Shown here: positions 1-9,600 of the stretch, one piece after another
Numbering within the stretch: position 1 is the stretch's first letter
Layout of the letters: every line of letters starts with the position of its first letter
DNA from: G963663315 sp965208975
Lineage (GTDB): Bacteria; Pseudomonadota; Gammaproteobacteria; Arenicellales; Poriferihabitantaceae
Direction: 5' to 3'
Length of the DNA: 64,000 nucleotides
Assembly (NCBI GenBank): GCA_965208975.1
Contig: CBDBQH010000003.1
Span: 744,001 to 808,000, forward strand
Position numbers and translations under genes: made by a program
The notes under the pieces: model-generated
The model's database searches: none
What the model was told of the DNA's origin: nothing
What the model saw: only the letters and a program-made list of their open reading frames with translations

Positions 1-967
1 TGCGGGCAAGCTGCCCGATAATGAAATTCGACATGACCGGCTCAGGCATACCAAAAGTGGGAGCGCCGCTTTTCAGGCTCATGGATGACAGAAAATTGCC
101 CAATACGAAAGGCGCTCCCGGCCGCACCAGCTGGGTAAACGCCCCGACCATCATGGCTTCCGCCAGGGCCTGGGAAATAGAGGCCGCCGTCGTCACCGGA
201 CCCATTGCGCCGCCGAGAATGAACGGAGCCGCAATCAGCCCCTGCCCTGCCCCGCAGTAAACCCGGGCCGCTTCGGTGACCACCTTGTCGATCAGCAACG
301 GCGAATTGGTGTTGACGTTACCCATAATGACACAGTGGTCCTGCATGAATTCCTCGCCGAACAACACCCTGGCCATATCCACTGAATCCTGCGCCCTTGA
401 TTTTGCAGTGATGGCGCCGAGAAAGGGTTTGTCACTGTAACGTATATGTCTGTAAAGCATGTCCAGGTGACGCCAGGATACGGCTACGTCACAGGGTTCA
501 CAGATCACCAGTCCGGTGTGATGAATGCTGGGCAGTTGCCAGGCGATCTTCACCAGGTTTTCCAGGTCCTGCATGGTGCCATAGCGGCGCCCTCTTTCGA
601 GGTCGCGCACAAAAGGCGGCCCGAAAACACAGGCGAAAACCTGGGAGCGACCACCGATTCGGACACTGCGGGCAGGATTACGCGCAACCTGGATGAACTC
701 GGAAGGGATCGTTTTGCATAGCTCGCGAGCCATACCGCGGGGTAACTTGACCCGGGTATCGTTGACATCGGCCCCCGCTTGTTGCCAGAGTCTCAGCGCC
801 TCCGGGTCGCCCCGGAACTCCAGTCCGATTTCCTGCATCAACCAGTCAGCCTGCTCTTCCAGGGCAACCAGTCCTTCTTCATCAAGAAACTCGAAATACG
901 GGATTTTCCGGGTGATATAGGCCGGCGCCGCGGCCGGCGGCCTTTCTCTTTTGTGGCGGCGGCTCAT
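1..967 (-). CDS. Trimethylamine methyltransferase (MttB) family protein, C-terminus beyond the window
   Basis: I translated this strand from the ATG at 967 and found 322 open codons to the left edge, so the C-terminus is missing. The protein has the look of the MttB/MtgB superfamily (Pfam MTTB). These corrinoid-linked methyltransferases demethylate quaternary or tertiary amines such as trimethylamine or glycine betaine. Segments that suggest this are the N-terminal PYFEFLDEEG, then VFGPPFVRDLERG, and further on IMGNVNTNSPL and a Gly/Ala-rich APFILGGAMGPVT. The family is about 500 residues long. The ATG overlaps the stop of the threonine aldolase gene (ATGA), so the two are co-translated. No in-frame TAG occurs in the visible part. 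In methanogen MttB the pyrrolysine codon lies slightly further on, so this copy cannot be classed as pyrrolysine or non-pyrrolysine. Substrate unknown. Confidence 0.85.
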   Translation of the reverse strand, partial: MSRRHKRERPPAAAPAYITRKIPYFEFLDEEGLVALEEQADWLMQEIGLEFRGDPEALRLWQQAGADVNDTRVKLPRGMARELCKTIPSEFIQVARNPARSVRIGGRSQVFACVFGPPFVRDLERGRRYGTMQDLENLVKIAWQLPSIHHTGLVICEPCDVAVSWRHLDMLYRHIRYSDKPFLGAITAKSRAQDSVDMARVLFGEEFMQDHCVIMGNVNTNSPLLIDKVVTEAARVYCGAGQGLIAAPFILGGAMGPVTTAASISQALAEAMMVGAFTQLVRPGAPFVLGNFLSSMSLKSGAPTFGMPEPVMSNFIIGQLAR

Positions 968-1986
968 AGAAAAAACCCGGACAAGCGCGATATTGCGGCA
1001 TCCACAAGCTCCCTCGAAAGCTCCTTGTGGGTGACCATTCTGATCGGGTGACGATCGCCAAACAGCACGTTTTGCCGTCTCGCAAACTCATAAAAACCAT
1101 CATAATTCCCATCTTTCAGGTTAAAGAAAACCATATTGGTATTGGCTTGTCCGGTGGTTAATTGAATACCGTCAATCTGCTCCAGTTGTGCATGCAAATG
1201 ATTGGCGAGTTGATGATCTTCAGCCAGGCGCTCCACATTATTTTCCAGCGCGAACAATCCCGCGGCGGCCAGTATTCCGGATTGCCTCATGCCACCGCCA
1301 ACCGTCTTGCGCCAGCGCCGGGCGATTTCAATGAGTCCGGCAGAGCCGGCCAGCGCCGAACCCACCGGCGCGCCCAGCCCTTTGGACAGGCAGACTGAAA
1401 CCGTATCGAACAAAGAAGTGATTTCTGCAACATCAACGCCCAGGGCGGTAGCCGCGTTGAACACCCGGGCGCCATCCAGATGCATGGCGATGGAGTGAAG
1501 GTCACACAACTGTCGGGCCTGCCTGAAGTAATCCAGTGGAACGGCGATACCTGTGGTCGTGGTGTTTTCCAGCGCCAGCAACCGGGTTTTGGCGAAGTGA
1601 ATATCATCGGCCTTGATCGCGTCTTCAATGCGATTCAGGTCAATGATCCCCGCCGGAGTTCTTTCCAGTGGTTGTGGCTGAATCCCGCCTAACGCGGCGG
1701 CGCCCCCTCCTTCATATTTATAGGTATGCGCGGTCTGGCCAACAATATACTCATCGCCTCGCTGGCAGTGGCTCAGCAACGCGACCAGATTGCTCTGGGT
1801 TCCCGAAGGAAAGAACAGCGCCGATTCCTGTCCGGTTATTTCCGCCACACGCTCCTGTAACGCCGTAGTGGTCGGGTCTTCGCCATAGACATCATCTCCA
1901 ACTTCCGCCTCTTGCATGGCCTGTCTCATGGCCGCACAGGGCCGGGTAACGGTATCACTGCGTAGATCTATTACGGGTCTGGTCAT
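964..1986 (-). CDS. ltaE: Low-specificity L-threonine aldolase
   Basis: 340 aa, the usual length. It is a PLP enzyme that cleaves L-threonine or allo-threonine to glycine and acetaldehyde in the cytoplasm. The start IDLRSDTVTRP is typical of the family. His87 in QTAHTYKYEGGG should stack on the cofactor, Asp171 in HLDGAR should hold the pyridine nitrogen, and Lys202 in CLSKGLGAPVGS should form the Schiff base. The ATG at 1986 follows a good ribosome site (AGGAAAAGG) and lies 27 bp after the stop of the AlbA_2-domain gene. The stop overlaps the start of the mttB-like gene by 4 bp, which suggests linked one-carbon/glycine metabolism. A near-perfect second copy of the last 379 bp lies at 10546-10924. 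Confidence 0.93.
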   Translation of the reverse strand: MTRPVIDLRSDTVTRPCAAMRQAMQEAEVGDDVYGEDPTTTALQERVAEITGQESALFFPSGTQSNLVALLSHCQRGDEYIVGQTAHTYKYEGGGAAALGGIQPQPLERTPAGIIDLNRIEDAIKADDIHFAKTRLLALENTTTTGIAVPLDYFRQARQLCDLHSIAMHLDGARVFNAATALGVDVAEITSLFDTVSVCLSKGLGAPVGSALAGSAGLIEIARRWRKTVGGGMRQSGILAAAGLFALENNVERLAEDHQLANHLHAQLEQIDGIQLTTGQANTNMVFFNLKDGNYDGFYEFARRQNVLFGDRHPIRMVTHKELSRELVDAAISRLSGFFL

Positions 1987-2013
1987 TATGTCGTTTGCCT
2001 TTTCCTGGAAAAA

Positions 2014-3276
2014 TCATGTTATATCGGCTGCGTAAATCGTCAGCAGGAGTTCCGAATCGTCAATCAGGCGATATTGGGGGACTTCCCCTGACAGTTTTTC
2101 GCTACGAGACAAAATGATCGGCACACCTTCACCGCGTTTATCCATGATGCGGGAACGATGGGCTGTAAACTCGTCTCCCACAACCGGACAGCGTGCGAGC
2201 AGACTGGTGACCGCTTCGTTACGAGTGGCCTGCCGATAAGGCAGGCTTTCGGGCGTCATAGTATTGGGGAGCAGTCCGGGCGTGTACAACTCCAGCCTGT
2301 TGTCAAACAACCTCAGGCGTACTTTACTGCCCGCCATTGAGTAGTCTCGATGTGCGACAGCATTAGTCACAGCCTCGAATACAGCAAGCATATCGTACTG
2401 CGGCAAGTCCTCGCGACCACCTTCCACGCGCTTTCGAGCCGCATTCAGCATATTCTTCCGCACAAAATTGCACGCAGCAGATATCTGCTGGTCCAGTGGA
2501 CCTGTAATGTCCTGTGCATCACGCTGATAAGCTGACTCGGTTTGCACTTCAATATCTGCCCCCCTGTAAGCTACGGCCTGAATGAAAGCGGCAGGCAGGA
2601 ACTGCTCGGCTTCCCGACAAGCCATGAGCGCTCCGGTCACCGTTGGTCTCCATACGTCGGCATTATCCAATGAAGCCATTGCCAGCTTGGAAAGCAATTG
2701 CTCCGGGGCATCACTCGAACGCGGCGACCCGAAGCGGAGCCACAGTGTCTCATCAAGGTCGGCAAGCGTCGCCTGGGGCACTGGCGTTTCATCAAAACGA
2801 ATCAGACGGGACTGGCTACGCTGCTGGAACAGTCGAGCCAGCCGATCGGATGGTATAGGTCGCTTTGATGACCCGACTCGATGATAATACCTGCCGGAAC
2901 TTTGGTGTACAAACAAACTGCCCGACACTTCGATGCGCATCACCGGCTGCTCTGCTCCCGTACTGTCTGGTAGGGTAAGCCGATCAATCACCGGCGCTAT
3001 AGGCGGGTCGATTGAATCTGTACACGCCTGGTGGATCATCGCTTCTACGGAGTCAAGCCGTTCGACTGGAACACCGACTACCTCGCGGGTTATGTCATGC
3101 ACCCCCAGCACCAGTACGCCGCCACCACTGTTAGCAAAGGCAGCCAGTTCATTGGCAATATCGTTTTGCTCAGGGCCGCGGATCTTGTCACCGGAAAAAC
3201 GCACCTCTTTCAGTTCCAGAAAGCTGTCTTCGCCCAGGCGAATTTTGTCCAGCAGTTCACCACGTGTTGCAAACAT
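2014..3276 (-). CDS. AlbA_2/Schlafen-type DNA-binding domain protein with GHKL-like C-terminal region
   Basis: 420 aa from the ATG at 3276, one base after the stop of the PHP/ATPase gene. Longer readings start inside that gene and lack family-like sequence, so this start is preferred. The N-terminus (MFATRGELLDKI, then ESFLELKEVRF-like sequence, and FANSGGGVLVLGV) is typical of the AlbA_2 (Schlafen-related) nucleic-acid-binding domain. The C-terminal part has EAVTNAVAHRDYS near residue 310 and NRLELYTPG, as in the ATPase-like domain of RecG-like and transcriptional-regulator proteins of this family. The tight coupling implies that it works with the PHP-SMC protein. A defence role is inferred from domain company and from the position between housekeeping genes; it is not shown by the sequence. 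Confidence 0.75.
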   Translation of the reverse strand: MFATRGELLDKIRLGEDSFLELKEVRFSGDKIRGPEQNDIANELAAFANSGGGVLVLGVHDITREVVGVPVERLDSVEAMIHQACTDSIDPPIAPVIDRLTLPDSTGAEQPVMRIEVSGSLFVHQSSGRYYHRVGSSKRPIPSDRLARLFQQRSQSRLIRFDETPVPQATLADLDETLWLRFGSPRSSDAPEQLLSKLAMASLDNADVWRPTVTGALMACREAEQFLPAAFIQAVAYRGADIEVQTESAYQRDAQDITGPLDQQISAACNFVRKNMLNAARKRVEGGREDLPQYDMLAVFEAVTNAVAHRDYSMAGSKVRLRLFDNRLELYTPGLLPNTMTPESLPYRQATRNEAVTSLLARCPVVGDEFTAHRSRIMDKRGEGVPIILSRSEKLSGEVPQYRLIDDSELLLTIYAADIT

Positions 3277-3277
3277 C

Positions 3278-6094
3278 TCAGACCTCCCGACCCAATCGCG
3301 CCCAGCGGCGGGCGAATGCTTCGCGGCCACCCTCCATGACTCCGCAAACTTCTTCACGTACATTCTTTTCTTGCAGTGCGCCATGCTCGGTGACCTGACA
3401 CTGGCCATGGGCAAAATCAAAAGCATGTACCATTTCCGCATCCCCATTAACCACCACATTGGGATTATGTGTGACGATAATGAGTTGCCGTCTCAGCTTG
3501 TTTTCTCGAATCTGGCGCACAATCAGTTCATAGATCAGATGGTTGTCAAGATCATCCTCGGGCTGATCAAGCACCAGAGGATCATCACCGAACGCAAGCA
3601 GAAATGCCAGCAATGCCGCCGAGCGTTGCCCTTGCGAGCCCTGCGTGATAGCCGACCAATCTTGTCCATCCCCACTGCGGCTGTACTCAATCTGCAGGTC
3701 ATCTTCCGGGAACCAACAGCGTATGTGATCAGCAAACTCGGGTTTCTCGTGCATACGATGGAGGTAGTTGTTGAAGTGCCCGTGAAAATGATCACTAACA
3801 TCAGTTAACTGCTGCTTGATATCTGCCAATTTGCCCTCTCCTTCAGCCTGCGCCAGATCAAATGCCAGCCCACCGGCAGGATTGCCGGTATCGTTCTGCC
3901 GAAGGATATCGTATTCGAATCGGCCACCCTGTATATTAAGCACATCGCGCAGACTGCGCTCAATGTTCCTCGCGTCAAACCCGAAACCAGCTATATTTAT
4001 ACGCACGAAGTCGTTTTTCGCTAATGTACTCACCACAAATTCGGTGCGTGCCTGCGTAATATCCCGACGAATACCAGATAAACGTTGATACTGGGCTTCA
4101 CTGTCGGCCTGGAAACGTTCTCGTTCTCCATGTAATTGATCAAATTGTTTCAGCTTTGCTTCAAGTTGTTGTCGCTCCTGCATCAGGTTTCCGAAAGCCT
4201 GTGGGCCGGTGACCCCTTGCTCTGCAAGCTCGGCTTGAAGTTTTTCATAAGCGCTCCGGGCCTGATCGGCAGACTGGCGCCATCCGCCCAACCTTTCGTC
4301 AGTAGCAAGCGCCTGCACCTTCACGGCAAGTGTGTCTGCAACTCGTTCCAGTTCCTCTCTAGCCCCGCTTATTAGATGCCCGGCATCAACTCTCCATACA
4401 AGAACAGCTCCATCTTGCACGGCAGAAAAGGCGCCATCCGGCCAGTCGTCAAGCAGGAGCTCTTGGGCCAGAGTTTTGATTTGTGTTGGTGTAGCTTGTA
4501 GTTGACTGAGAGTTGTATCAATCTCCCGTCGTTGACGGAGAGCTTGCTGATGAGCCTTGAGCGCCTCGGCATGATCGGATTGGGCCAGAGCTTCGATCTT
4601 GCGATTCAGGTCGGCAAGTTTGCGTTCCAGTTCCGGCTTCCCAGCCAACTTCCCGTCCAGTTCACGCAACTTTGCCCTTTGTGAGAAATAAGTGTCCCTG
4701 GTTTCTGACAGAGCGCGATGCAGTTCTCCGATATTGGCTGCTTCATCAATCACGTCTATCAACGCCTGACGGCTGTCTCCAGCCATAGCCGCAATCTGTC
4801 CCTGCGAATAAAGCCTGATCGGGAAACGCTCGGCGTTGATCGCCTGACTGTCCGTAGCCTGCCAATCGCCATCCTCGTCTTGCTCTTCAACCACCGGGCC
4901 TTTACCATCTTGTCGCCATCGTAACCGGTGTACGACTCCCTCGCGCATGAGTTCAACCCTGATCTCGGTGTCCTCACGCAACGCACCAACGCCATCACGC
5001 CCCCTAACCGCCTCGGAAAAACTCCTGAACTGACGATAGGATTCTGTCTTGTCTCCCAGATGCCGCAACTCATCCTCGCGCCGACAGGCAAGGCGAAGTG
5101 AGTGCACAACTGTCGATTTACCCGTACCACGCCCTCCGATCAGCGCGTTGTAGTAAGGCGTGAAGACAATTTTCTCTGGTGTGCCGTTACCCATAAAGCG
5201 TGCAGACTCAATCTCCATACCTGTAATGAAGTGTGCGGGCGTTTGGAACGGTTCGAACTCTTCGTCGTCGTCACTCCGGCGGATCGAAATTCCGTTGCCA
5301 TCCAGCAGGGCCAGCCGCAGCCCCTCCAGCGTAGGGCTCGCCATCTTGATCCAGGTATAACGGGAACCAGGGGGCGATCTGCCCTGGAAGCTGTGACAGT
5401 CACTGCCCAGTACCCGCGCCAATTTCCCGGATTGCTTCTTGACGTAATCCGGTAGTGGATGACTCATATCTTCCCATTCCACGGCCAGCAAGCCATCAGT
5501 ATCGAGCACCTGGCGAACAGTGTTGGCATCAAGTTGACACTCTTGTGTTCCCGGACGCACAGCCAGCAATCCCTTACCATTTTCACCCGGTCGGTCGGCA
5601 TGGGCGGGAATCGGTATACCACCGGCATCCAGGATGATACGAACCACTTCGGCCGCACCCTTGCGTGTTACTCCGTCGCTATCCCCCTTGGTCCGGTCAT
5701 AATCCACCTGCCCCAGCAGGGTATCAATCGTACTGGTCGTTGTGTCCGGGTCGAAAATTGCGAGCAAATGAAAGCCGCCTTGAACCGAAAGCTCGACACC
5801 GGGAAATAACGTCAATTCACGAAAACCATCAGGCGGAGTTCCCGCATCCGCCTGCTCTTTCATTCGGGCATAGGCTACCTTGAGATCATCAACCATAGCG
5901 CCGCTATTGTGGTCGGTGATCGCTACGCAATCAATCCCGGCATCCATGTAACGCTGCAACCACTCTTTTGACGATAGTGATACCTGATGTTTTGCCCAGT
6001 AGGTGTCAGCAGAAGTCGGTGTGTGCGTGTGGAAATCGAACTTCCACCAGCGTGACCCGGGGTAGGGCCAATCCTGATGTGTGTAACTAGTCAT
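3278..6094 (-). CDS. PHP-domain phosphoesterase fused to SMC-like AAA ATPase (TrlF-like)
   Basis: 938 aa. The N-terminal PHP domain (about 18-240) carries its metal-binding motifs: FHTHT at 21-25, TDHN at 60-63, GVELS at 99-103, PAHADRP at 163-169 and GSDCH at 230-234. An SMC/RecN-like ATPase follows, with Walker A GGRGTGKST at 320-328, a long Glu/Gln/Lys-rich coiled-coil stretch (about 450-700), and near the C-terminus GSQGQRSAALL (signature) and LVLDQPEDDLDN (Walker B/D-loop). This is the architecture that databases call TrlF-family AAA-like ATPase (from memory). It overlaps the upstream relic by 8 bp and lies 1 bp before the AlbA_2 gene. Likely a nuclease/ATPase acting on DNA or RNA, perhaps against phage; no substrate can be read from the sequence. 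Confidence 0.8.
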   Translation of the reverse strand: MTSYTHQDWPYPGSRWWKFDFHTHTPTSADTYWAKHQVSLSSKEWLQRYMDAGIDCVAITDHNSGAMVDDLKVAYARMKEQADAGTPPDGFRELTLFPGVELSVQGGFHLLAIFDPDTTTSTIDTLLGQVDYDRTKGDSDGVTRKGAAEVVRIILDAGGIPIPAHADRPGENGKGLLAVRPGTQECQLDANTVRQVLDTDGLLAVEWEDMSHPLPDYVKKQSGKLARVLGSDCHSFQGRSPPGSRYTWIKMASPTLEGLRLALLDGNGISIRRSDDDEEFEPFQTPAHFITGMEIESARFMGNGTPEKIVFTPYYNALIGGRGTGKSTVVHSLRLACRREDELRHLGDKTESYRQFRSFSEAVRGRDGVGALREDTEIRVELMREGVVHRLRWRQDGKGPVVEEQDEDGDWQATDSQAINAERFPIRLYSQGQIAAMAGDSRQALIDVIDEAANIGELHRALSETRDTYFSQRAKLRELDGKLAGKPELERKLADLNRKIEALAQSDHAEALKAHQQALRQRREIDTTLSQLQATPTQIKTLAQELLLDDWPDGAFSAVQDGAVLVWRVDAGHLISGAREELERVADTLAVKVQALATDERLGGWRQSADQARSAYEKLQAELAEQGVTGPQAFGNLMQERQQLEAKLKQFDQLHGERERFQADSEAQYQRLSGIRRDITQARTEFVVSTLAKNDFVRINIAGFGFDARNIERSLRDVLNIQGGRFEYDILRQNDTGNPAGGLAFDLAQAEGEGKLADIKQQLTDVSDHFHGHFNNYLHRMHEKPEFADHIRCWFPEDDLQIEYSRSGDGQDWSAITQGSQGQRSAALLAFLLAFGDDPLVLDQPEDDLDNHLIYELIVRQIRENKLRRQLIIVTHNPNVVVNGDAEMVHAFDFAHGQCQVTEHGALQEKNVREEVCGVMEGGREAFARRWARLGREV

Positions 6095-6305
6095 GGCTGT
6101 TTGCCTCTGCCCGGTCGCGGGCTGTGCGTTTTTCGGCGTTGGTCAGGTGAATGTCGTTAATGCGGTCTCCCGTGAATTCACCGTGGTTCCAGAACCAGGG
6201 AAATTGTACCTGCTCGCGCTCTGGCTTCCTGCCCCGGTCCTTTCGCCAGTGGATGTTGGATTCGGTGCGCAGAAGGATGAGGATTTTAGTTTGTCTGGAA
6301 ATCAA
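6087..6305 (-). pseudogene. Short C-terminal relic upstream of the PHP-ATPase gene
   Basis: An open frame of 72 codons (only a TTG is available as start) ends in TAG, 8 bp inside the PHP-ATPase gene, so it has the overlap expected of an operon partner. The sequence is protein-like: ESNIHWRKDRGRKPE, then FPWFWNHGEF and NDIHLTNAEKRTARDRAE. It reads like the last 60 residues of a larger DNA-processing enzyme. No plausible start or body lies upstream; the DNA before it is A+T-rich and full of stops. I infer that the body of the upstream gene was deleted and only its end survives. I do not recognise the parent family with certainty. Confidence 0.45.
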
Positions 6306-6526
6306 TCGAGCAACTCGTGTTTTTAATTGATTTAATTCTATGATTTAGGCAAATTCCAAATAATTGGCGGATTTTAACATCATTGAATGTGACGCAGCAG
6401 ATAATGACGATGTCCACCCTGCGGGACATTGTTTTCACTACCGGAACCATTTATCCCGGTTTTTTCTACATCGTTGTCAACACATGGGCCACTCTAGGGT
6501 CTCCCCATTTTTTCATGTAAGCACAG
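6306..6526. other. Non-coding A+T-rich stretch
   Basis: No supported gene. It separates the minus-strand PHP-ATPase cluster from the plus-strand autotransporter gene and should hold the promoters of both. Nothing else specific is seen. Confidence 0.5.
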
Positions 6527-6544
6527 TATAATAAACAGTATAAT
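6527..6544 (+). promoter_or_regulatory. Tandem perfect -10 boxes upstream of the autotransporter gene
   Basis: A 12-bp unit CAGTATAATAAA is repeated twice in a row, giving two perfect TATAAT hexamers at 6527-6532 and 6539-6544. No good -35 box is visible at the usual distance from either. Transcription from here would give a leader of about 130 nt that includes the poly-C tract at 6582-6593. Confidence 0.45.
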
Positions 6545-6581
6545 AAACTCAGATGGACCTTGATATGTTGGGATACAAATA

Positions 6582-6593
6582 CCCCCCCCCCCC
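6582..6593. repeat. Poly-C tract (12 C) in the leader of the autotransporter gene
   Basis: Twelve consecutive C lie about 90 bp before the ATG of the autotransporter gene and about 40 bp after the tandem -10 boxes. The tract is not translated in the gene's frame, because a TGA follows at 6599-6601. Any slipped-strand switching would therefore act on transcription or leader structure, not on reading frame. Two similar tracts at 40588 and 42943 are inside genes. Confidence 0.8.
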
Positions 6594-6685
6594 GTGTGTG
6601 AACGGTTTTTTTATTTTTCAATCACTCCTGCCGCAGTACGCAAGCCAATCGGAAATTCCATACACTTCGGTTTTCACAAAACCCT

Positions 6686-9600
6686 ATGGTTACTATAGCT
6701 CGTTACCTGTTTTCCGGATTGATTCTGTTACTGTTCATGCAGGACAGCGTCCAGGCGCAAACTCCCTCTGCGGGATGCACAACCCACCAACATCCGGCAG
6801 GGTGTCCCGAAGGTCAGGATATGGTCTTCAGGCTGTACACGGCCAATGGAAACAATACTGCGGCAGACATCACCGTACAGTACATAATCTACCATCCCTT
6901 TGGACGCGCAACGGACCCTCTCAAGATCGACAGGCATGATTACAGGATTGATGACCCAGCCGTTTTTGAGAAAGCGCAGGACGGTGATACAGGCTACTAC
7001 TATTTCAAAGTCACATTGCCCAAGGGCAAATCGGAGGTCTCGTTCCGTATCCGCGCGTTGAAAGACAGTCGTGTCGAACGGAGAGAATCTATTCGCGTCC
7101 AACAACTCAGTGTTGTTTCAGGAAATGCCAACATCATACCCGCGATCAGTTACAGCGACAGGTGGATAACAGATACCCCTCCCAGAATATTGATCTCACC
7201 CGAGCTACTGCCGGTGACGGAAGGTTCAACCGCAACCTACAGGGTACGGCTGGCTGCGCTACCAACGAACACAGTGACCGTGGATATCTCGGGACATTCA
7301 GGCTCCGACCTGACGCTCGATAAAACCAGATTGATCTTCACTACATCAAACTGGAATCGGACACAACCGGTGACAGTGACGGCGTCGGCGGACGCGGATA
7401 CGGCGGACGACACAGTAACCCTGACGCATACGGCGTCGGGCGGCGGCTACGGGTCGGTGACGGAAGACCTGACGGTAACAGTGACAGATGACGACATTCC
7501 AAAGGTATTGGTCTCGCCTGTGAAGATGACGGTAAAGGAAGGCAAAGCCGGAACCTACAGGGTACGACTGGCCACGCCGCCGACGATGGATGTAACCATC
7601 ACGGTGAACGCGGAAAACGGTGTGACAGTAAACCGGAGCGGCGGCGTGGCCGGCTCATCCCAGACTCTGACTTTCACTACATCAAACTGGAATCAGGCGC
7701 AGACAGTGACGGTAAGGGCAACTGATGACAACGACGCCAATGACGAGACGGTAATGATTCGCCATACGTCTACCTCAAGCGACCCCGGTTACAACGAACT
7801 CCCCATCGACCCCGTAACCGTGACAGTGACGGACGACGATATGCCGGGCATTTTTATAACGGCTCAGAGGGTGAACGGGATTCACGCTGCGTCGACAGGT
7901 CTAATCAGGGCGCCGGAAGGCGAGACTGTACGGATTACCGTGATAGCAAGCCCCACCCCGCCGACAGATATTACAGTGAGCCTGAACGTCGTGGATGCCG
8001 AAAATAGTGACTTTCTGGAAAACACTGAAGAAGGGAACAGGGAGATCATGATTCTGGCTGGCAAACGCAATGCCACATTTGATCTGGAAATAATTGACGA
8101 TCACATAGACGAACCGGACGGAGAGGTGACGGTGACAGTCGCGGACAGCCCCTCGACCTACACGGTGCGCCTCAATACGGTGCGGATATTGGCGCTCGAC
8201 AACGATGACCCGGCAACAGCGGACAGACCTGTTAATAACGAGGTCGTTACCCCGCTTGCGGAGTTTGAGAAGGCCAGCGCAATAATAGCGGAGGGCAATT
8301 GGACAGTTGATATGGCGCTTTCGATTACCCCGGCGCCAGCCTCGGACATCACACTGGCTTACTCGGTAAGCGGCACGGCAACAGCCAGCCAGGATTACGA
8401 GGCGCTCTCGGGCACGGTTGCGGTTGTGCGCGGAGAAACCTCGGCGACCATCCCGGTTACCCTGATAGATGACCTTATACCCGAAACTTCGGAGACAATT
8501 GTCCTGACGCTGACAGACGGTGAGTATTACGACCTGGGTACTACGTATTCAACAACAATCACTATCACCGATTCCGATAACAAGGTTCTGGCGGAGCAGG
8601 TGGCGCGTCTGGCGCTGACACGACTCGGCCGCACCGTTGCACAACAGACACTGGACGGTATCTCTGCGCGGCTCCGGGACATCGGAACAGACCGGAACGC
8701 CGGGATTGAAAGATCAACTGCCGGTCAGGCGCTTCCAATTCCAGTCCCGGCTCCAGAACTGGAACCGGAGGATTCAGGCAAAGAGATGATACTGAGGCAT
8801 ACGGCTTCGGGCGGGGGTTACGACAGCTTGACGGCGGATGTGGCGGTGACCATAGGAAATGCGCCAGCGTTTCCGGTCGAGGCGCCGGAAACGGCAGTAA
8901 CGGAGGACGCGCCGGACGCGCCGGACGCGCCGACAATGACATTAACTCCCGGCTCCACGAAGCCCCTCACAGTGAAACTGAACGTCGCGGACGCGACAGA
9001 CGACAAGAGGTCACAAACAGTGACTATCAAGACCGGGAAGACCGGCAATATCAACGAGGTCGCCACGGTAAATGTCACGGAAGACGACGGTAACTATACA
9101 GTGACGCTGGGCAACCAGCCCACGGCGGAGGTAACCGTGACAGTGAACGCGGACAGTGGCGTGACAGTGAACGTGACGTTGAACAAGAGCCCCGACACGA
9201 CGGACACGGCAACAGTCAACGACGCGCCGCCATCCCTGGTGGTAGCGCCCAATATCGACGCTCCTGATAGCGTAGAAAAAACGGTGCCCTGGCCGACGGA
9301 ATCGGATGATGCGGGAGAGCCGCGCACGCTAACACGTGAGGAGGTCGTGACAGAGACATCATTTACGATGACGCAAGACCTGGAAGCGGACGGGTCGCTG
9401 ACGCTGTGGGGGCGTGGGGCGAGGTCGGATTTCGCCGGTCGGTCAGACGCGGTCTCGCTGGAAGGTGGCGAGGTGACAGGCTTCATGCTGGGAGCGGACC
9501 GGACAAAGGAAGACTGGCTGGCCGGACTGATGGTGTCGCAGAATCGGGGCGAGGTTGAATACCGCCAGAATGAAAGTGATGCAGAAGGAAAGATCAAGAT

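Noticed and set aside
2933..3808. 291-codon plus-strand frame over the PHP-ATPase/AlbA_2 junction
   Set aside because: Antisense to two genes with clear motifs; serine-rich low-complexity translation and no ribosome site.
6553..6939. Open frame across the poly-C tract that might fuse to the autotransporter
   Set aside because: It is out of frame with the autotransporter. Removing one C from the tract would not help, because TGA at 6599-6601 blocks the gene's own frame.
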